Assembly: GCA_018667335.1 (NCBI GenBank)
Contig: JABIVD010000061.1
Coordinates: forward strand, 1-64,000
Source of the DNA: Rhodospirillaceae bacterium
GTDB taxonomy: Bacteria; Pseudomonadota; Alphaproteobacteria; UBA6615
Length of the DNA stretch: 64,000 nt
Reading direction: 5' to 3'
In this document: piece after piece, positions 47,213 to 55,699 of the stretch
Layout of the letters: each line of letters starts with the position of its first letter
Numbering within the stretch: the stretch's first letter is position 1
Position numbers and translations under genes: made by a program
Notes under the pieces: model-generated
The model's database searches: none
What the model was told of the DNA's origin: nothing
What the model saw: only the letters and a program-made list of their open reading frames with translations

Positions 47213-47307
47213 GGGCCTCCCCCCGATTCCGGATCGTTGTCCGGGCACGCTTGCGATTACCTTATGCTTGCCGGGCGGACGGCGTCCAGCATGGTCTGGC
47301 GCGCGGA

Positions 47308-48078
47308 TCAGGCGCTATTCAGCGACCAGTCATAGGCAAGCCACCCGCGTTGCGGTTTTCCCGCAATCTCCGGCGCATAGCGGGCGGCGAAATTTTGCAC
47401 GGAGTTCGCTGACTGAACGAAGTCGCCCTCGTACCAGCGGTAGATTTTGCTCAGCGCGTATCCGTCGGGCGTGGCATGCAGCCAGCGCGCGCCGGTATGC
47501 ACGTCGCGCGTGTGCGCGGCGAGTTCGGCGTCGATCGATGGACCCGTGAAAGCCGCGTTGCGCAGTTTGGGGCAGCCGATACTGGCGCAGTTGATCGCGA
47601 AGTGAATGCGCGGCTCGTCGAACTTGGCACGGAGTTCCACATTCTCGATGTCGGCCAGGCTCATGGTCTTCCCGCCGACGGTCCAGCGCCGGGCCGTCCA
47701 GCGTGCCTTTGCCGGGATGTCGCGGATCGATGCGACAGGCATGTGGTCGAGGATCAGGCGCAGGGTGGCGGCGTTGTAGACGTTGATCAAAAGCGCCAGC
47801 TTCTCGTCGCGCGCGAGACCGGCGAAATCGACGGCGGCGACGCGCGACAGATACCCGTCGAGCAGCCCGGCGTAGCGGGCGAGCCCGGCATAGTCGACGA
47901 AACCCGCGCCGTCGACACAGCGCCGGAGCAGATCATCCAGCGCGCCGTGGTTGAACGTGCCGGTACCGGAATTTTCGCCATAGGCCTCGCGCAGCGTGAC
48001 CCGGGGCGGGCCGAATAGCGCCAGCAGCCAGCGCCAGGTGTCAGGCGACGGGATCAAGGACTTGGGTATAGGTGGCAT
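47308..48078 (-). CDS. DUF547 domain protein
   Basis: 256 residues. The family's core is seen in EKLALLINVYNAATLRLIL and HFAINCASIGCPKLRNAAF, with the conserved cysteines of NCASIGCP. WLHATPDGYALSKIYRWYEG is the C-terminal signature. DUF547 proteins have no settled function; a papain-like or thiol role has been suggested. The start at 48078 is chosen over 48120 because it shortens the overlap with the radical SAM gene to 38 bases. The pair is probably one transcript. Confidence 0.82.
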   Translation of the reverse strand: MPPIPKSLIPSPDTWRWLLALFGPPRVTLREAYGENSGTGTFNHGALDDLLRRCVDGAGFVDYAGLARYAGLLDGYLSRVAAVDFAGLARDEKLALLINVYNAATLRLILDHMPVASIRDIPAKARWTARRWTVGGKTMSLADIENVELRAKFDEPRIHFAINCASIGCPKLRNAAFTGPSIDAELAAHTRDVHTGARWLHATPDGYALSKIYRWYEGDFVQSANSVQNFAARYAPEIAGKPQRGWLAYDWSLNSA

Positions 48079-49486
48079 CTGATTTTCGGGCGGGGGCGTC
48101 CATGGCTGCCATGTTCGCATAAAGCCGGTCGCGCAGGCCCGCGCCGTTGACCTCGCACATGGATTTAAGCTCGCCGTCGATCGGCACCTTGAACGCGCAA
48201 TGGGAGATGCGTTCGCGCCCGGCGGGCGTGTCGAGCTCGTCGGCGCTCATGAAGTGATGGGCAACGACCGAGAAGCGATGCAGCTGTGTTCGGCCAACCA
48301 GGGCCCGCAGGGCAAACCGCAGCGGCCGGTCCGGTTCGAAGCGCCGGGCCCAGCTCCAGGCGTTCGCGGGGACGTCCCACAGGAAGAATTTCGGCGCGCG
48401 GAGGGCCATACCGGTGATGCGTGCGGCGGCCTCGGCGGGCCGGTCGGCGCGGAAGGTGGCCCCGGCGAAATGGGCGAACAGCCGGTCGAGAAACCGCCGG
48501 TCCCGGGCGCTGCTCTCGGGGCTCAGAGGTAGGAAACGCGAGCCCGTGCCGGTTTCCGCCGTGAGGCCGATCACGAAGCGACTGCAGTCCGGATGCGCCA
48601 TGAACCATTGATTGGCGGTGAGCCGGTCCCGGTTGCTGTCCTCGATCGCCAGCCCGCGTTCGATCTCGGACCACAGGGCGTCGGCCGTGATCCGGCCGAT
48701 GCCGTCCTCGGTGCGCCCGACCTGGGCGACCGGCAGCAGTGCGACCATGCGGAACACGTCCGCATTCGTCTGGGCGAAGCGCACGATGTCGCCCACCTCC
48801 GGCAGATTGTCCTGTGTCACGGTCACGGTGCTCGCGACCCGCAGCGTGCGGCCGGTCTCGCGGCGGACCCGGCGGATCATGGCGGCGAACCGCTCGCGCA
48901 GCGCCATGAGCTCCGCCTCGCGGGTGGCGTATTTGAAGTCCCGGTCGCGGCGGCCGCGCTGGGTGGTGTCGATGTGCAGGCTGAGTTCTTCCAGCCCGCC
49001 CTCGACCATCAGGCGCTTGAGCAGTTCGGGGTCGCGCAGGAACCCGTCGCCATGGCTCATCAGCATCGGGATCAGCTCGATGTCGCGCGCATGGCGCAGG
49101 ATCTCGATCACCTCGTCGGCCGGCCTGAGCGACACTTCGCCGTCGGTCAGCTGCACACTGCCCCCGGGGCCGAGCGCCGCACGCAGCAGGTCGAGCTGCG
49201 CCTTCACGTCGGCCAGGGGGAGTTCGGGGGTGCGGTTGGCGTCGGCGCCCAGGTAGCAGCCGCGGCACGCGAAATCGCATTTCGGCATCACGCCGATGGT
49301 GGCGCCACAGCCTGCTTCCTGGCGGCCATACATCTGGTTTGTGGTGCGGAAACGCGGGTCGAGCTTTGCCCAGGCCGCGTTCAGGTGCGCGCGGGTCTCG
49401 GGGGACACGGGTGTGCGCAGCAGCCGCCAGAGGCGGCCCGGACCCACCGGTTGTTGGTGCGTGGAGGTTGTCCCCAGAAATGTCAT
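48041..49486 (-). CDS. Radical SAM protein
   Basis: 481 residues from ATG 49486 (GGGTGGGCGAC upstream); the frame is open to 49609, but that head is repeat-rich. PKCDFACRGCYLGADANRTP holds the CX3CX2C motif for the 4Fe-4S cluster, and VQLTDGEVSLRPADEVIEIL follows the GGE-like position as TDGE. Barrel elements such as EELSLHIDTTQRG and RVASTVTVTQDNL are present. Two later cysteines (SHCAFKVP and SMCEVNG) might bind another cluster. Substrate unknown. It overlaps the DUF547 gene downstream. Confidence 0.85.
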   Translation of the reverse strand: MTFLGTTSTHQQPVGPGRLWRLLRTPVSPETRAHLNAAWAKLDPRFRTTNQMYGRQEAGCGATIGVMPKCDFACRGCYLGADANRTPELPLADVKAQLDLLRAALGPGGSVQLTDGEVSLRPADEVIEILRHARDIELIPMLMSHGDGFLRDPELLKRLMVEGGLEELSLHIDTTQRGRRDRDFKYATREAELMALRERFAAMIRRVRRETGRTLRVASTVTVTQDNLPEVGDIVRFAQTNADVFRMVALLPVAQVGRTEDGIGRITADALWSEIERGLAIEDSNRDRLTANQWFMAHPDCSRFVIGLTAETGTGSRFLPLSPESSARDRRFLDRLFAHFAGATFRADRPAEAAARITGMALRAPKFFLWDVPANAWSWARRFEPDRPLRFALRALVGRTQLHRFSVVAHHFMSADELDTPAGRERISHCAFKVPIDGELKSMCEVNGAGLRDRLYANMAAMDAPARKSDATYTQVLDPVA

Positions 49487-49609
49487 CGCGTCGCCCACCC
49501 TCACGCCCGTTTGTGCAAAATACTGCGGGTCTTCGAGGGGCTTATGTAGCGACCGCCCGGGTGGGCGGGGACTCAACTTATCGTGTGGGGTGGTCCAGTC
49601 GATGTGCAC

Positions 49610-49630
49610 GGGCGGGTTTGAAACCCGCCC
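49610..49630. repeat. Short palindromic intergenic repeat
   Basis: GGGCGGGTTT-G-AAACCCGCCC is a perfect 10-bp inverted repeat with one central base. I recall such elements as dispersed in alphaproteobacterial genomes. It lies between the radical SAM and YCII genes. Confidence 0.7.
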
Positions 49631-49644
49631 CTACAGACCAGATG

Positions 49645-49720
49645 CGTCATGCCCGGACTTGATCCGGGCATCTCCTTTGATGCGGAGACGAGATACGCGG
49701 GTCGAGCCCGCGTATGACGG
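49645..49720. repeat. Dispersed 76-bp palindromic repeat, copy 1
   Basis: It begins CGTCATGCCCGGACTTGATC and ends GAGCCCGCGTATGACG, with inverted CGTCAT/ATGACG ends and two inner hairpins. A second copy of the same length lies at 50509-50584. Such elements look like REP/MITE-type intergenic repeats. Confidence 0.75.
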
Positions 49721-49734
49721 ACTTGGGGGTGCGC

Positions 49735-50424
49735 CTAGCCCAGCGACTTGCCGTAGCGCCAGCGCTCGATGGTGACGTCGGCGAACACGCCGCCATAGTT
49801 GAGCGGCTCGCCGGCCCAGAACTCGTCGCAGGCCGCGCGGTCGGGATACTCCATGATCATCATGGAGCCGATCATCTGGTTGCCGTCATCGGTGAACATC
49901 GGCCCGCGGGCCACATAGCGATCCATCACCGAGGCCTGGTATTTGTGATGGGCCTCGGCGACCGCGGCACGCGCGTCCTTGGCGTCGGGTATGTCGATCG
50001 CGGTGATGGCGAATTGCTGCCAGCCCTCGGTGCGCGGATAGTCCGCCTGGCGCAGCTCCATCGATGACGACCAGCGGGTGTAGGTCACCTCGCCGAAGAT
50101 GCCGGCCATGAAGAACGGCTCGGCGGCCAGCCACGCCTCGGCCCCGGCCCGGTCGGGCGCGTCGATCAACGACATGGCGCCGCAGGCCTCGCCCGCGTCG
50201 TCGAGCAGCGGCCCGGAGAAGCGGATTTGGTTGGCGGTCGAGCGCAGATATTCGATGTGTGGCTCGAGGATCGCGGCCCGGTCGGCACCGGCGTCGGGCT
50301 TCATCACCTGGCGGATGATCCAGCACGGGCTCTTGGTGCGGTAATATTCGTCGAGCTCGGCCTTGGACAGGCCGTAGCGCGGGTCGCCGGGCAGGGCGCC
50401 GGACGGGTTGCTGGGATCGGACAT
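49735..50424 (-). CDS. Tandem YCII-domain protein
   Basis: 229 residues with two YCII-like modules. The first runs from about CWIIRQVMKPDAGADRAAIL to IFGEVTYTRW, the second from QFAITAIDIPDAKDARAAVA to VFADVTIERWRYG. Both contain the pattern of a strand, a helix with a conserved His (EPHIEYL and EAHHKYQ), then the GPL/GPM strand and a Pro-Asp-Arg-Ala segment. A YCII dimer is thus made within one chain. Function unknown. ATG 50424 is preceded by AGGGGGAAC; the longer frame runs into the repeat. Confidence 0.82.
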   Translation of the reverse strand: MSDPSNPSGALPGDPRYGLSKAELDEYYRTKSPCWIIRQVMKPDAGADRAAILEPHIEYLRSTANQIRFSGPLLDDAGEACGAMSLIDAPDRAGAEAWLAAEPFFMAGIFGEVTYTRWSSSMELRQADYPRTEGWQQFAITAIDIPDAKDARAAVAEAHHKYQASVMDRYVARGPMFTDDGNQMIGSMMIMEYPDRAACDEFWAGEPLNYGGVFADVTIERWRYGKSLG

Positions 50425-50508
50425 GATGGTGGTTCCCCCTGGATAGAATGTTGTTGGCCATATGGTCGCCGTCCGGGCAGCGGGACGCAAGCCTGCGGGA
50501 TCCAAAAT

Positions 50509-50584
50509 CGTCATGCCCGGACTTGATCCGGCCAGCATCTTTCGTTGCGGAGCCGGGATGCGTGGGGCGCGCCCGCGCATGACG
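50509..50584. repeat. Dispersed 76-bp palindromic repeat, copy 2
   Basis: It shares the CGTCATGCCCGGACTTGATC start with the copy at 49645-49720 and ends GCGCATGACG. The central part differs, but length and inverted ends are the same. It lies in the divergent gap between the tandem YCII gene and the cupin gene. Confidence 0.75.
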
Positions 50585-50671
50585 AAATTGGAGATTCGCC
50601 CGGCGGGGCCATTCCCGTTTAAGCTACGGGGCAACGCTGAAGAGCAACGAAATCAGGGGAGGACACACATC

Positions 50672-51196
50672 ATGGCACGCACATTCCGCCGCGTGGTCAC
50701 CGGCCACAATGACGCCGGCAAATCCATCATCTGGAAGGACGGGCCGGCACCCCAGTCAATCGAGCCGCTGCCGGGCCTGTTCCTGCACGAATATTGGGAG
50801 ACCACCGCACCCGCCGACAACACGACCCATGCGGACACCGCGATCCGGGAGAACTCCATCGAGCCCCACGACCCGTCGGGCACTATTTTTCGGGTCGTCG
50901 ATTTCCCGCCCGACGAGGTCTGGAAGGGCGCCGATGTGGGCGCGGCCTTCGACGAGATGGGCAGCGGCGGCGCCCATGACGGCGACGCTGAGACGGCCGG
51001 CATGCACGAGACCCAGACGACCGACTTCGCCATCGTCCTCGAGGGCGAGATGTGGGCGGTCATGGAGGAGGGCGAGACCCTGCTCAAGGCCGGTGACGTG
51101 CTGGTCCAGCGCGGCACCAACCACGCCTGGTCGAACCGGTCCGACAAGAACGCCGCCATCGCCTTCGTGCTGATCGGCGCCAAGCCGCGGAGCTAG
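50672..51196 (+). CDS. Cupin-domain protein
   Basis: 174 residues. The C-terminal half has the cupin barrel: HETQTTDFAIVLEGEMWAVM, then EEGETLLKAGDVLVQRGTNH and AWSNRSDKNAAIAFVLIGA. The histidines and glutamate expected for metal binding are partly present (HETQTTD and GTNHAW). ATG 50672 has AGGGGAGG upstream; the longer frame lies in the repeat. Similar cupins accompany catabolic or dioxygenase genes. Substrate unknown. Confidence 0.88.
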   Translation: MARTFRRVVTGHNDAGKSIIWKDGPAPQSIEPLPGLFLHEYWETTAPADNTTHADTAIRENSIEPHDPSGTIFRVVDFPPDEVWKGADVGAAFDEMGSGGAHDGDAETAGMHETQTTDFAIVLEGEMWAVMEEGETLLKAGDVLVQRGTNHAWSNRSDKNAAIAFVLIGAKPRS

Positions 51197-51201
51197 TTCA
51201 C

Positions 51202-51711
51202 GTGTCCAATGCTGCAGCTGTCTCAGTAGTTCTGCGCCTCGTTGGTGTCTGGATCATTGTCCACAACTTGTGGCTTTGGAGTCTTTTTCCTCAGCTGTTT
51301 TCGGAGAATTTTTCGCTCGCTAACAAAGCTTCGATCATAGGTCAGACAGCTTGGTTCCTATTCGGTTTGTTCCTGACGCTATGGCCGACGGTGTTGGCGA
51401 AGCGGATAACTCCAAGGTCCGAACGTGGGCAAGCTGAGACGGATTGGACACCTGAAACCTTTCGTACAGTAGCGTTTCAGGCAGTCGGCCTTTTCTTTCT
51501 CATAAGAGGCTTGGCATCCCAATCCACTTGGGGTGCTGTCTTTCTGATTTTTTCAGTTGAGGATAGAAGCACCGGATGGGTTAACTTTGGGACGGTCCTG
51601 GAGGCTGTCGTCGGGATTGGCGCTGGTATTTGGCTTGTTGTTGGCGCACCGGGCATGAAGCAAATGGTCCGGACTACGCGCCGGGCTCGATTGGATAACA
51701 ACCTCCCATGA
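51202..51711 (+). CDS. Hypothetical four-helix membrane protein of low GC content
   Basis: 169 residues from GTG 51202, five bases after the cupin stop. Four hydrophobic segments can be seen: VVLRLVGVWIIVHNLWLWSL, IIGQTAWFLFGLFLTLWPTV, VAFQAVGLFFLIRGLA and AVVGIGAGIWLVVGAPG. I recognise no family. Its base composition is strikingly different: the lines at 51241 and 51541 each have 27 G+C in 60, against 46 in 60 at 50941. It therefore looks transferred, yet it overlaps the following VOC gene by ATGA and sits tightly behind the cupin gene. Confidence 0.7.
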   Translation: MSNAAAVSVVLRLVGVWIIVHNLWLWSLFPQLFSENFSLANKASIIGQTAWFLFGLFLTLWPTVLAKRITPRSERGQAETDWTPETFRTVAFQAVGLFFLIRGLASQSTWGAVFLIFSVEDRSTGWVNFGTVLEAVVGIGAGIWLVVGAPGMKQMVRTTRRARLDNNLP

Positions 51712-52112
51712 GTAACCGTATGACTGCCAAGCTCCGCCATTTCGCCCTGTCCGTGCCCGACCCGCAGAAGGCCGCGGCCTTCTATGAGACCGCACTCGGC
51801 ATGACCCGGGTTGGCGAGAACGACCATCCCGGTGCGACGGCGATCTATCTCACCGACGGTACGGTCAATCTGGCGTTGCTGCGCTACAAGACCGAGGAGG
51901 CCGCGGGTGGCGACCCGGACAAGTTCGGGGTGCATCACTTCGGCTTCGTCGTCGATGACGTGGCGGACGCGCAGGGCGAGATCGAGGCGGCCGGCGGCAA
52001 CTGGCTGATGGGCGAGGCGAAGGACGCCGGGGCGTTCTACGAGATCAAGTTCAGGGACCCGGACGGGGTGCTCTTCGACATCAACGAGGGCGGCTGGAAG
52101 ACGGAGGAGTAG
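51708..52112 (+). CDS. VOC-family (glyoxalase-like) protein
   Basis: 134 residues. HFALSVPDPQKAAAFYETAL is the first beta-alpha-beta module start and GVHHFGFVVDDVADAQGEIE the second; DPDGVLFDINEGGW closes it with the terminal metal-ligand Glu/Asp region. The family covers lyases, dioxygenases and resistance proteins. ATG 51708 overlaps the previous stop; ATG 51720 (MTAKLRHFAL) is an alternative. It converges with the TauD-family gene, with 3 bases between the stops. Confidence 0.87.
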   Translation: MSNRMTAKLRHFALSVPDPQKAAAFYETALGMTRVGENDHPGATAIYLTDGTVNLALLRYKTEEAAGGDPDKFGVHHFGFVVDDVADAQGEIEAAGGNWLMGEAKDAGAFYEIKFRDPDGVLFDINEGGWKTEE

Positions 52113-52115
52113 ACC

Positions 52116-53000
52116 TCACCCCTCCAATGCCACGCCCGCGAGCGTGATCCGGTGCATCAGCCGCCGGTGGCCGTGATAGTCGTTCAGGGCGAGGTGCCAG
52201 GTGGCGCGGTTGTCCCAGAGCGCGATCGAGCCCGGCTCCCATTCGAAGCGATAGATATGCTCGGGGCGCTTGGCGTGCTCGAAGAGTAGTTGCAGGAGCT
52301 CGTCGCTCTCGGCCTCGGGCAACCCATCGATCCGCACCGCAAAATCAGGATTCACATACAGGGATTTGCGGCCCGACAGGGGATGGCGGATCACCACCGG
52401 GTGCCAGACGTCCTGGGTGGCGGCGTCGGGGTTGCCGTAGCGGTCGCCCTGGTCGTTGTCCGGGTCGTTCAGGTGGGCCGCACCGGCGCCGAACACATGG
52501 CGGCTCGAATGCAGCGCCCGCAGGCCGGAGATCCGCTCCCGGATGTCGGCCGGCAGGCTGTCATGGGCGGCGTACATCCCGGCGAACAGCGTATCGCCGC
52601 CCGCGGGCGGGAGTTCCTTCGCCACCAGGATCGAGCCCATGGCGGGCACCTGGTCGTAGCTGTGGTCGGCGTGCCAGGCGCCGCCGATATTGTCCTTCTG
52701 GTCGGCCTCCTTGCGCACTTCGGCGATGTTCGGATAGCCGTCGACGGGCGTGAAGAAGCGGTTGATGACGATGGGCGCCAGCGCCTCGGCAAACGCGATA
52801 TGGGCCTCGGGCGTGAGGCTCTGCTCGCGGAAGAACAGGACCCCGTGCGTGCCGAGTGCGGTGCGGAGTGTGTCGGCCGTTGCCGGGTCCGGCGTCTTGG
52901 CCAGGTCGATCCCGGACACGAATGCGCCGACCGGGCCGTCTGTCGCTTGGATGGAAAGGCTCGCCATGGCCGCGATGTTAGCATTCTTTGGCCGGCCCAT
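52116..53000 (-). CDS. TauD/TfdA-family 2-oxoglutarate dioxygenase
   Basis: 294 residues from ATG 53000; ATG 52967 (MASLSIQATDG) is an alternative that matches the usual family start, but neither has a clear ribosome binding site. GGAWHADHSYDQVPAMGS contains the HxD iron ligands; ATWHLALNDYHGHRRLMHRI has the distal His and the Arg that binds 2-oxoglutarate. NRFFTPVDGYPNIAEVRKEA is typical of TauD. The enzyme should hydroxylate a small substrate (taurine, alkylsulfonate or phenoxyacetate-like). It is divergent from the amidohydrolase gene. Confidence 0.9.
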   Translation of the reverse strand: MGRPKNANIAAMASLSIQATDGPVGAFVSGIDLAKTPDPATADTLRTALGTHGVLFFREQSLTPEAHIAFAEALAPIVINRFFTPVDGYPNIAEVRKEADQKDNIGGAWHADHSYDQVPAMGSILVAKELPPAGGDTLFAGMYAAHDSLPADIRERISGLRALHSSRHVFGAGAAHLNDPDNDQGDRYGNPDAATQDVWHPVVIRHPLSGRKSLYVNPDFAVRIDGLPEAESDELLQLLFEHAKRPEHIYRFEWEPGSIALWDNRATWHLALNDYHGHRRLMHRITLAGVALEG

Positions 53001-53137
53001 AATGTGCTCGCCCGTTGAGCAGATCGTGAAGGGCGCATAGTGAACAGGCATCCGACGTGGGACGTTTCCCTGCATGGGTCGGGCGCGGTAGTCTGCGGCC
53101 AACGAACAATAAAACACCCTTCCGAGGAGACTACGTG

Positions 53138-54508
53138 ATGGCGCGCACACTGATCAAAGGCGGCTGGGTCGTGTCGATGGACGACGCGATCGGCGACATT
53201 CGCGGCGGGGACGTGCTGATCGAGGACGACCGGATCGTCGAGGTGGGCCGCGACATCGATGGCGGCGATGCGCAGGTGATCGACGCATCGAACATGATCG
53301 TCAGCCCCGGCATGATCAACATGCACGAGCATACCTGGCAGACCGGCGTGCGCGGCGTGGTCGCCGACTGGACGATGTTCGAATACTCCCAGCTGATGCA
53401 TGCGACGGCGGTGCCCCATTTTACCCCCGACGACATCCGGCTCGCCAACCTGTGCGGGGCGCTGAACCAGCTCAACTCGGGCACCACGACCTTGTTCGAC
53501 TGGCATCATTGCAACGCGACGACCGATCACACGGATGCGGCGATTGATTCCCTCGAGGAAGCAGGCATCCGCGCGATTTATGGCCACGGCCAGACCAAGA
53601 CGGACCCGAAGCCCGGCGAGGCCCCGTTCAACGAGCGGCCACATTCGCGCGAGCGGGTGGAGCGCCTGCGCAAGGGGCGGTTGTCGTCCGACGACGCGCT
53701 GATCACCATGGCCATGTGCATCCAGGGGATCGGCTTCTCGGTCTGGGACTGCATCGAACATGACGTGCGCCTGGCCAAGGATATGGGCCTGCGCTGGTCC
53801 AACCATACCGGCGCCCAGGGCATTCCCCTGTTCGCCGAAAACCCGATCCACCGGCTCGACGAGCTGGGGCTTCTCGGACCCGATGCGGACTTCGTGCATG
53901 CCAACAACTTCTCCGACGATGAAATCAAGCTGATCATCGACCGGGGCGGCTCGATCACGGTCGCGCCGGAATGCGAGTGCAACTTCGGCCACGGCAACCC
54001 GGCGACCGGGCGCGTGCTCGCGGCGGGCGGCACGCCGTCCTTTGGTGTCGACCTGGAGTCCAACATCTCCGGCGACATGTTCTCGGTCGTGCGCTTCTCC
54101 CTGCAGCTTGAGCGCGGCATGTACACCGACGCGCGGCCGCGCCCGACCAAGACGATGCCGGAACATCTGAAGACCCGGGTGGCCCTCGAATGGGCGACCA
54201 TCGGCAACGCCCGGGCGCTGGGCATGGACGACAGGATCGGCTCCCTGACGCCGGGCAAGCAGGCCGATGTGATCCTGACCCGGGGCGACGATCTCAACAC
54301 CTGCCCGGTGCATGACCCGATCCAGACGCTGGTCTTCATGGCCACGCCGTTCAACGTGGACACGGTCTTCGTCAACGGCGCGGTGAAGAAGCGCGACGGC
54401 AAGCTGATCTATCCCGAGGCGGCCCTGCGTGAGACGCTCACCAAGCTGACCGCGTCCGGTCGCCGCATCCTCGACGCTGCCGGCGTGATCAAGGCGGCGG
54501 CCGAGTAG
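53138..54508 (+). CDS. Amidohydrolase (ATZ/TRZ-like, cytosine-deaminase superfamily)
   Basis: 456 residues. After a short beta domain (LIKGGWVVSMDD), the barrel starts with IVSPGMINMHEHTWQTGVRG, the HxH metal ligands. Later ligands are the His of WSNHTGAQG, the His of DFVHANNFSDDE and the Asp of SFGVDLESN. It ends with IGSLTPGKQADVILTRGDD, the usual C-terminal beta-domain return. It should deaminate or hydrolyse a cyclic amide or aminated ring. GAGGAGAC precedes ATG 53138. The MFS gene 24 bases later may import its substrate. Confidence 0.9.
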   Translation: MARTLIKGGWVVSMDDAIGDIRGGDVLIEDDRIVEVGRDIDGGDAQVIDASNMIVSPGMINMHEHTWQTGVRGVVADWTMFEYSQLMHATAVPHFTPDDIRLANLCGALNQLNSGTTTLFDWHHCNATTDHTDAAIDSLEEAGIRAIYGHGQTKTDPKPGEAPFNERPHSRERVERLRKGRLSSDDALITMAMCIQGIGFSVWDCIEHDVRLAKDMGLRWSNHTGAQGIPLFAENPIHRLDELGLLGPDADFVHANNFSDDEIKLIIDRGGSITVAPECECNFGHGNPATGRVLAAGGTPSFGVDLESNISGDMFSVVRFSLQLERGMYTDARPRPTKTMPEHLKTRVALEWATIGNARALGMDDRIGSLTPGKQADVILTRGDDLNTCPVHDPIQTLVFMATPFNVDTVFVNGAVKKRDGKLIYPEAALRETLTKLTASGRRILDAAGVIKAAAE

Positions 54509-54532
54509 AGCGACGAAGGCGAGCGCGGCATC

Positions 54533-55699
54533 ATGATGACCAACCGGTGGCTTGTCCTCGGCGCGCTCTTCGTGGCGCGTTCGGCGCTCGGCTTTCATTT
54601 CCAGTCCGTCGCCTCGGTGGCGCCGTTGCTGGTCGAGGATCTCGGCATCGACTTCACGGCGATCGGCACCCTGATCGGCCTGTTCAGCCTGCTCGGCGTG
54701 GTCACGGCCCTGCCGGCGGGGTTCCTGGGTCAGCGGTTCGGTGAGCGCAGGGTCTGCATTTTCGGGCTCGCGCTGATGACGCTCGGCGGGTTCGTCATGT
54801 GGCTCGGAGACGGGTTCGCCATGATCGCGGTTGGCCGGATGATCGCCGGCACCGGGGGTGTCGTGATCACGGTCATCATGGTGAAGATCGTCGGCGACCT
54901 GTTCGAGGGCAAGGAGGTCGTCACCGCCATGGCGATCCTGATGAACAGCTGGCCGGTCGGCATCGCCATCGGCCTGTGGAGCCAGGGCGCGCTGGCAGAA
55001 ACCTGGGGTTGGCAGGCGGTATTCCTCGTCGCCGGGATCGGTTCCTTCGTCGGCATGCTGCTGGTCGCGGCGGTGTATCGGCCGGGGGTGCCGGCGGTCG
55101 TGCGGCCGCTGCAGCGCCTCGCCATCACGCGGATGGAGGCGGCCAAGGTCTCGCTCGCGGGCATCGTCTGGGTGCTCTACAACGCCGGATACCTGATGGT
55201 GCTGTCCTTCGGGCCGGCGATGCTCGTCATGCGCGGGCTCGACGTCGCGGCGGCCGGTCTGCTCATCGCTAACGCGACCTTCGTTTACATGTTCGCGATT
55301 CCGCTCGGCGGGTGGCTGTCGGAAAAACTCGCCCGTCCCAACCTCGTCATGGTCTCCTGCTTTGCGCTCGGGGCGATCACGGTCGCGCTCGTGCCACTCG
55401 TCGATTCCCCGTTGATGCTTTTCATCCTCGCGGCGATCTTCATCGGCATCCCGACCGGGAACGTGATGGCACTGACCGTCGAGACGGTGCCGGCCGAGCA
55501 TCGCAACACGGGCACCGGCCTGTATCACACCTGGAATCATGCGGGTCTGTTCGTGGGCCCGGCGTTGGCCGGCTGGATCGTCACCCAGACCGGCGATCCG
55601 GCGACGGCCATGTTCGTCGGCGGCACGACCATGGCCCTCGCCATCGTCGCGCTGGGCGCGCTGCGCGCCTTGCAGTGGCGCGAAGCCCGTGCCTACTGA
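54533..55699 (+). CDS. Major facilitator superfamily transporter
   Basis: 388 residues with 12 predicted membrane helices. The loop 2-3 motif GQRFGERRVCIFG follows the MFS pattern GxxxDRxGRR in relaxed form; loop 8-9 has GGWLSEKLARPN. VGRMIAGTGGVVITVIMV is helix 4. The substrate is unknown; position suggests uptake of the amidohydrolase substrate or export linked to the downstream glycosyltransferase pair. It overlaps the next gene by 11 bases. Confidence 0.9.
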   Translation: MMTNRWLVLGALFVARSALGFHFQSVASVAPLLVEDLGIDFTAIGTLIGLFSLLGVVTALPAGFLGQRFGERRVCIFGLALMTLGGFVMWLGDGFAMIAVGRMIAGTGGVVITVIMVKIVGDLFEGKEVVTAMAILMNSWPVGIAIGLWSQGALAETWGWQAVFLVAGIGSFVGMLLVAAVYRPGVPAVVRPLQRLAITRMEAAKVSLAGIVWVLYNAGYLMVLSFGPAMLVMRGLDVAAAGLLIANATFVYMFAIPLGGWLSEKLARPNLVMVSCFALGAITVALVPLVDSPLMLFILAAIFIGIPTGNVMALTVETVPAEHRNTGTGLYHTWNHAGLFVGPALAGWIVTQTGDPATAMFVGGTTMALAIVALGALRALQWREARAY

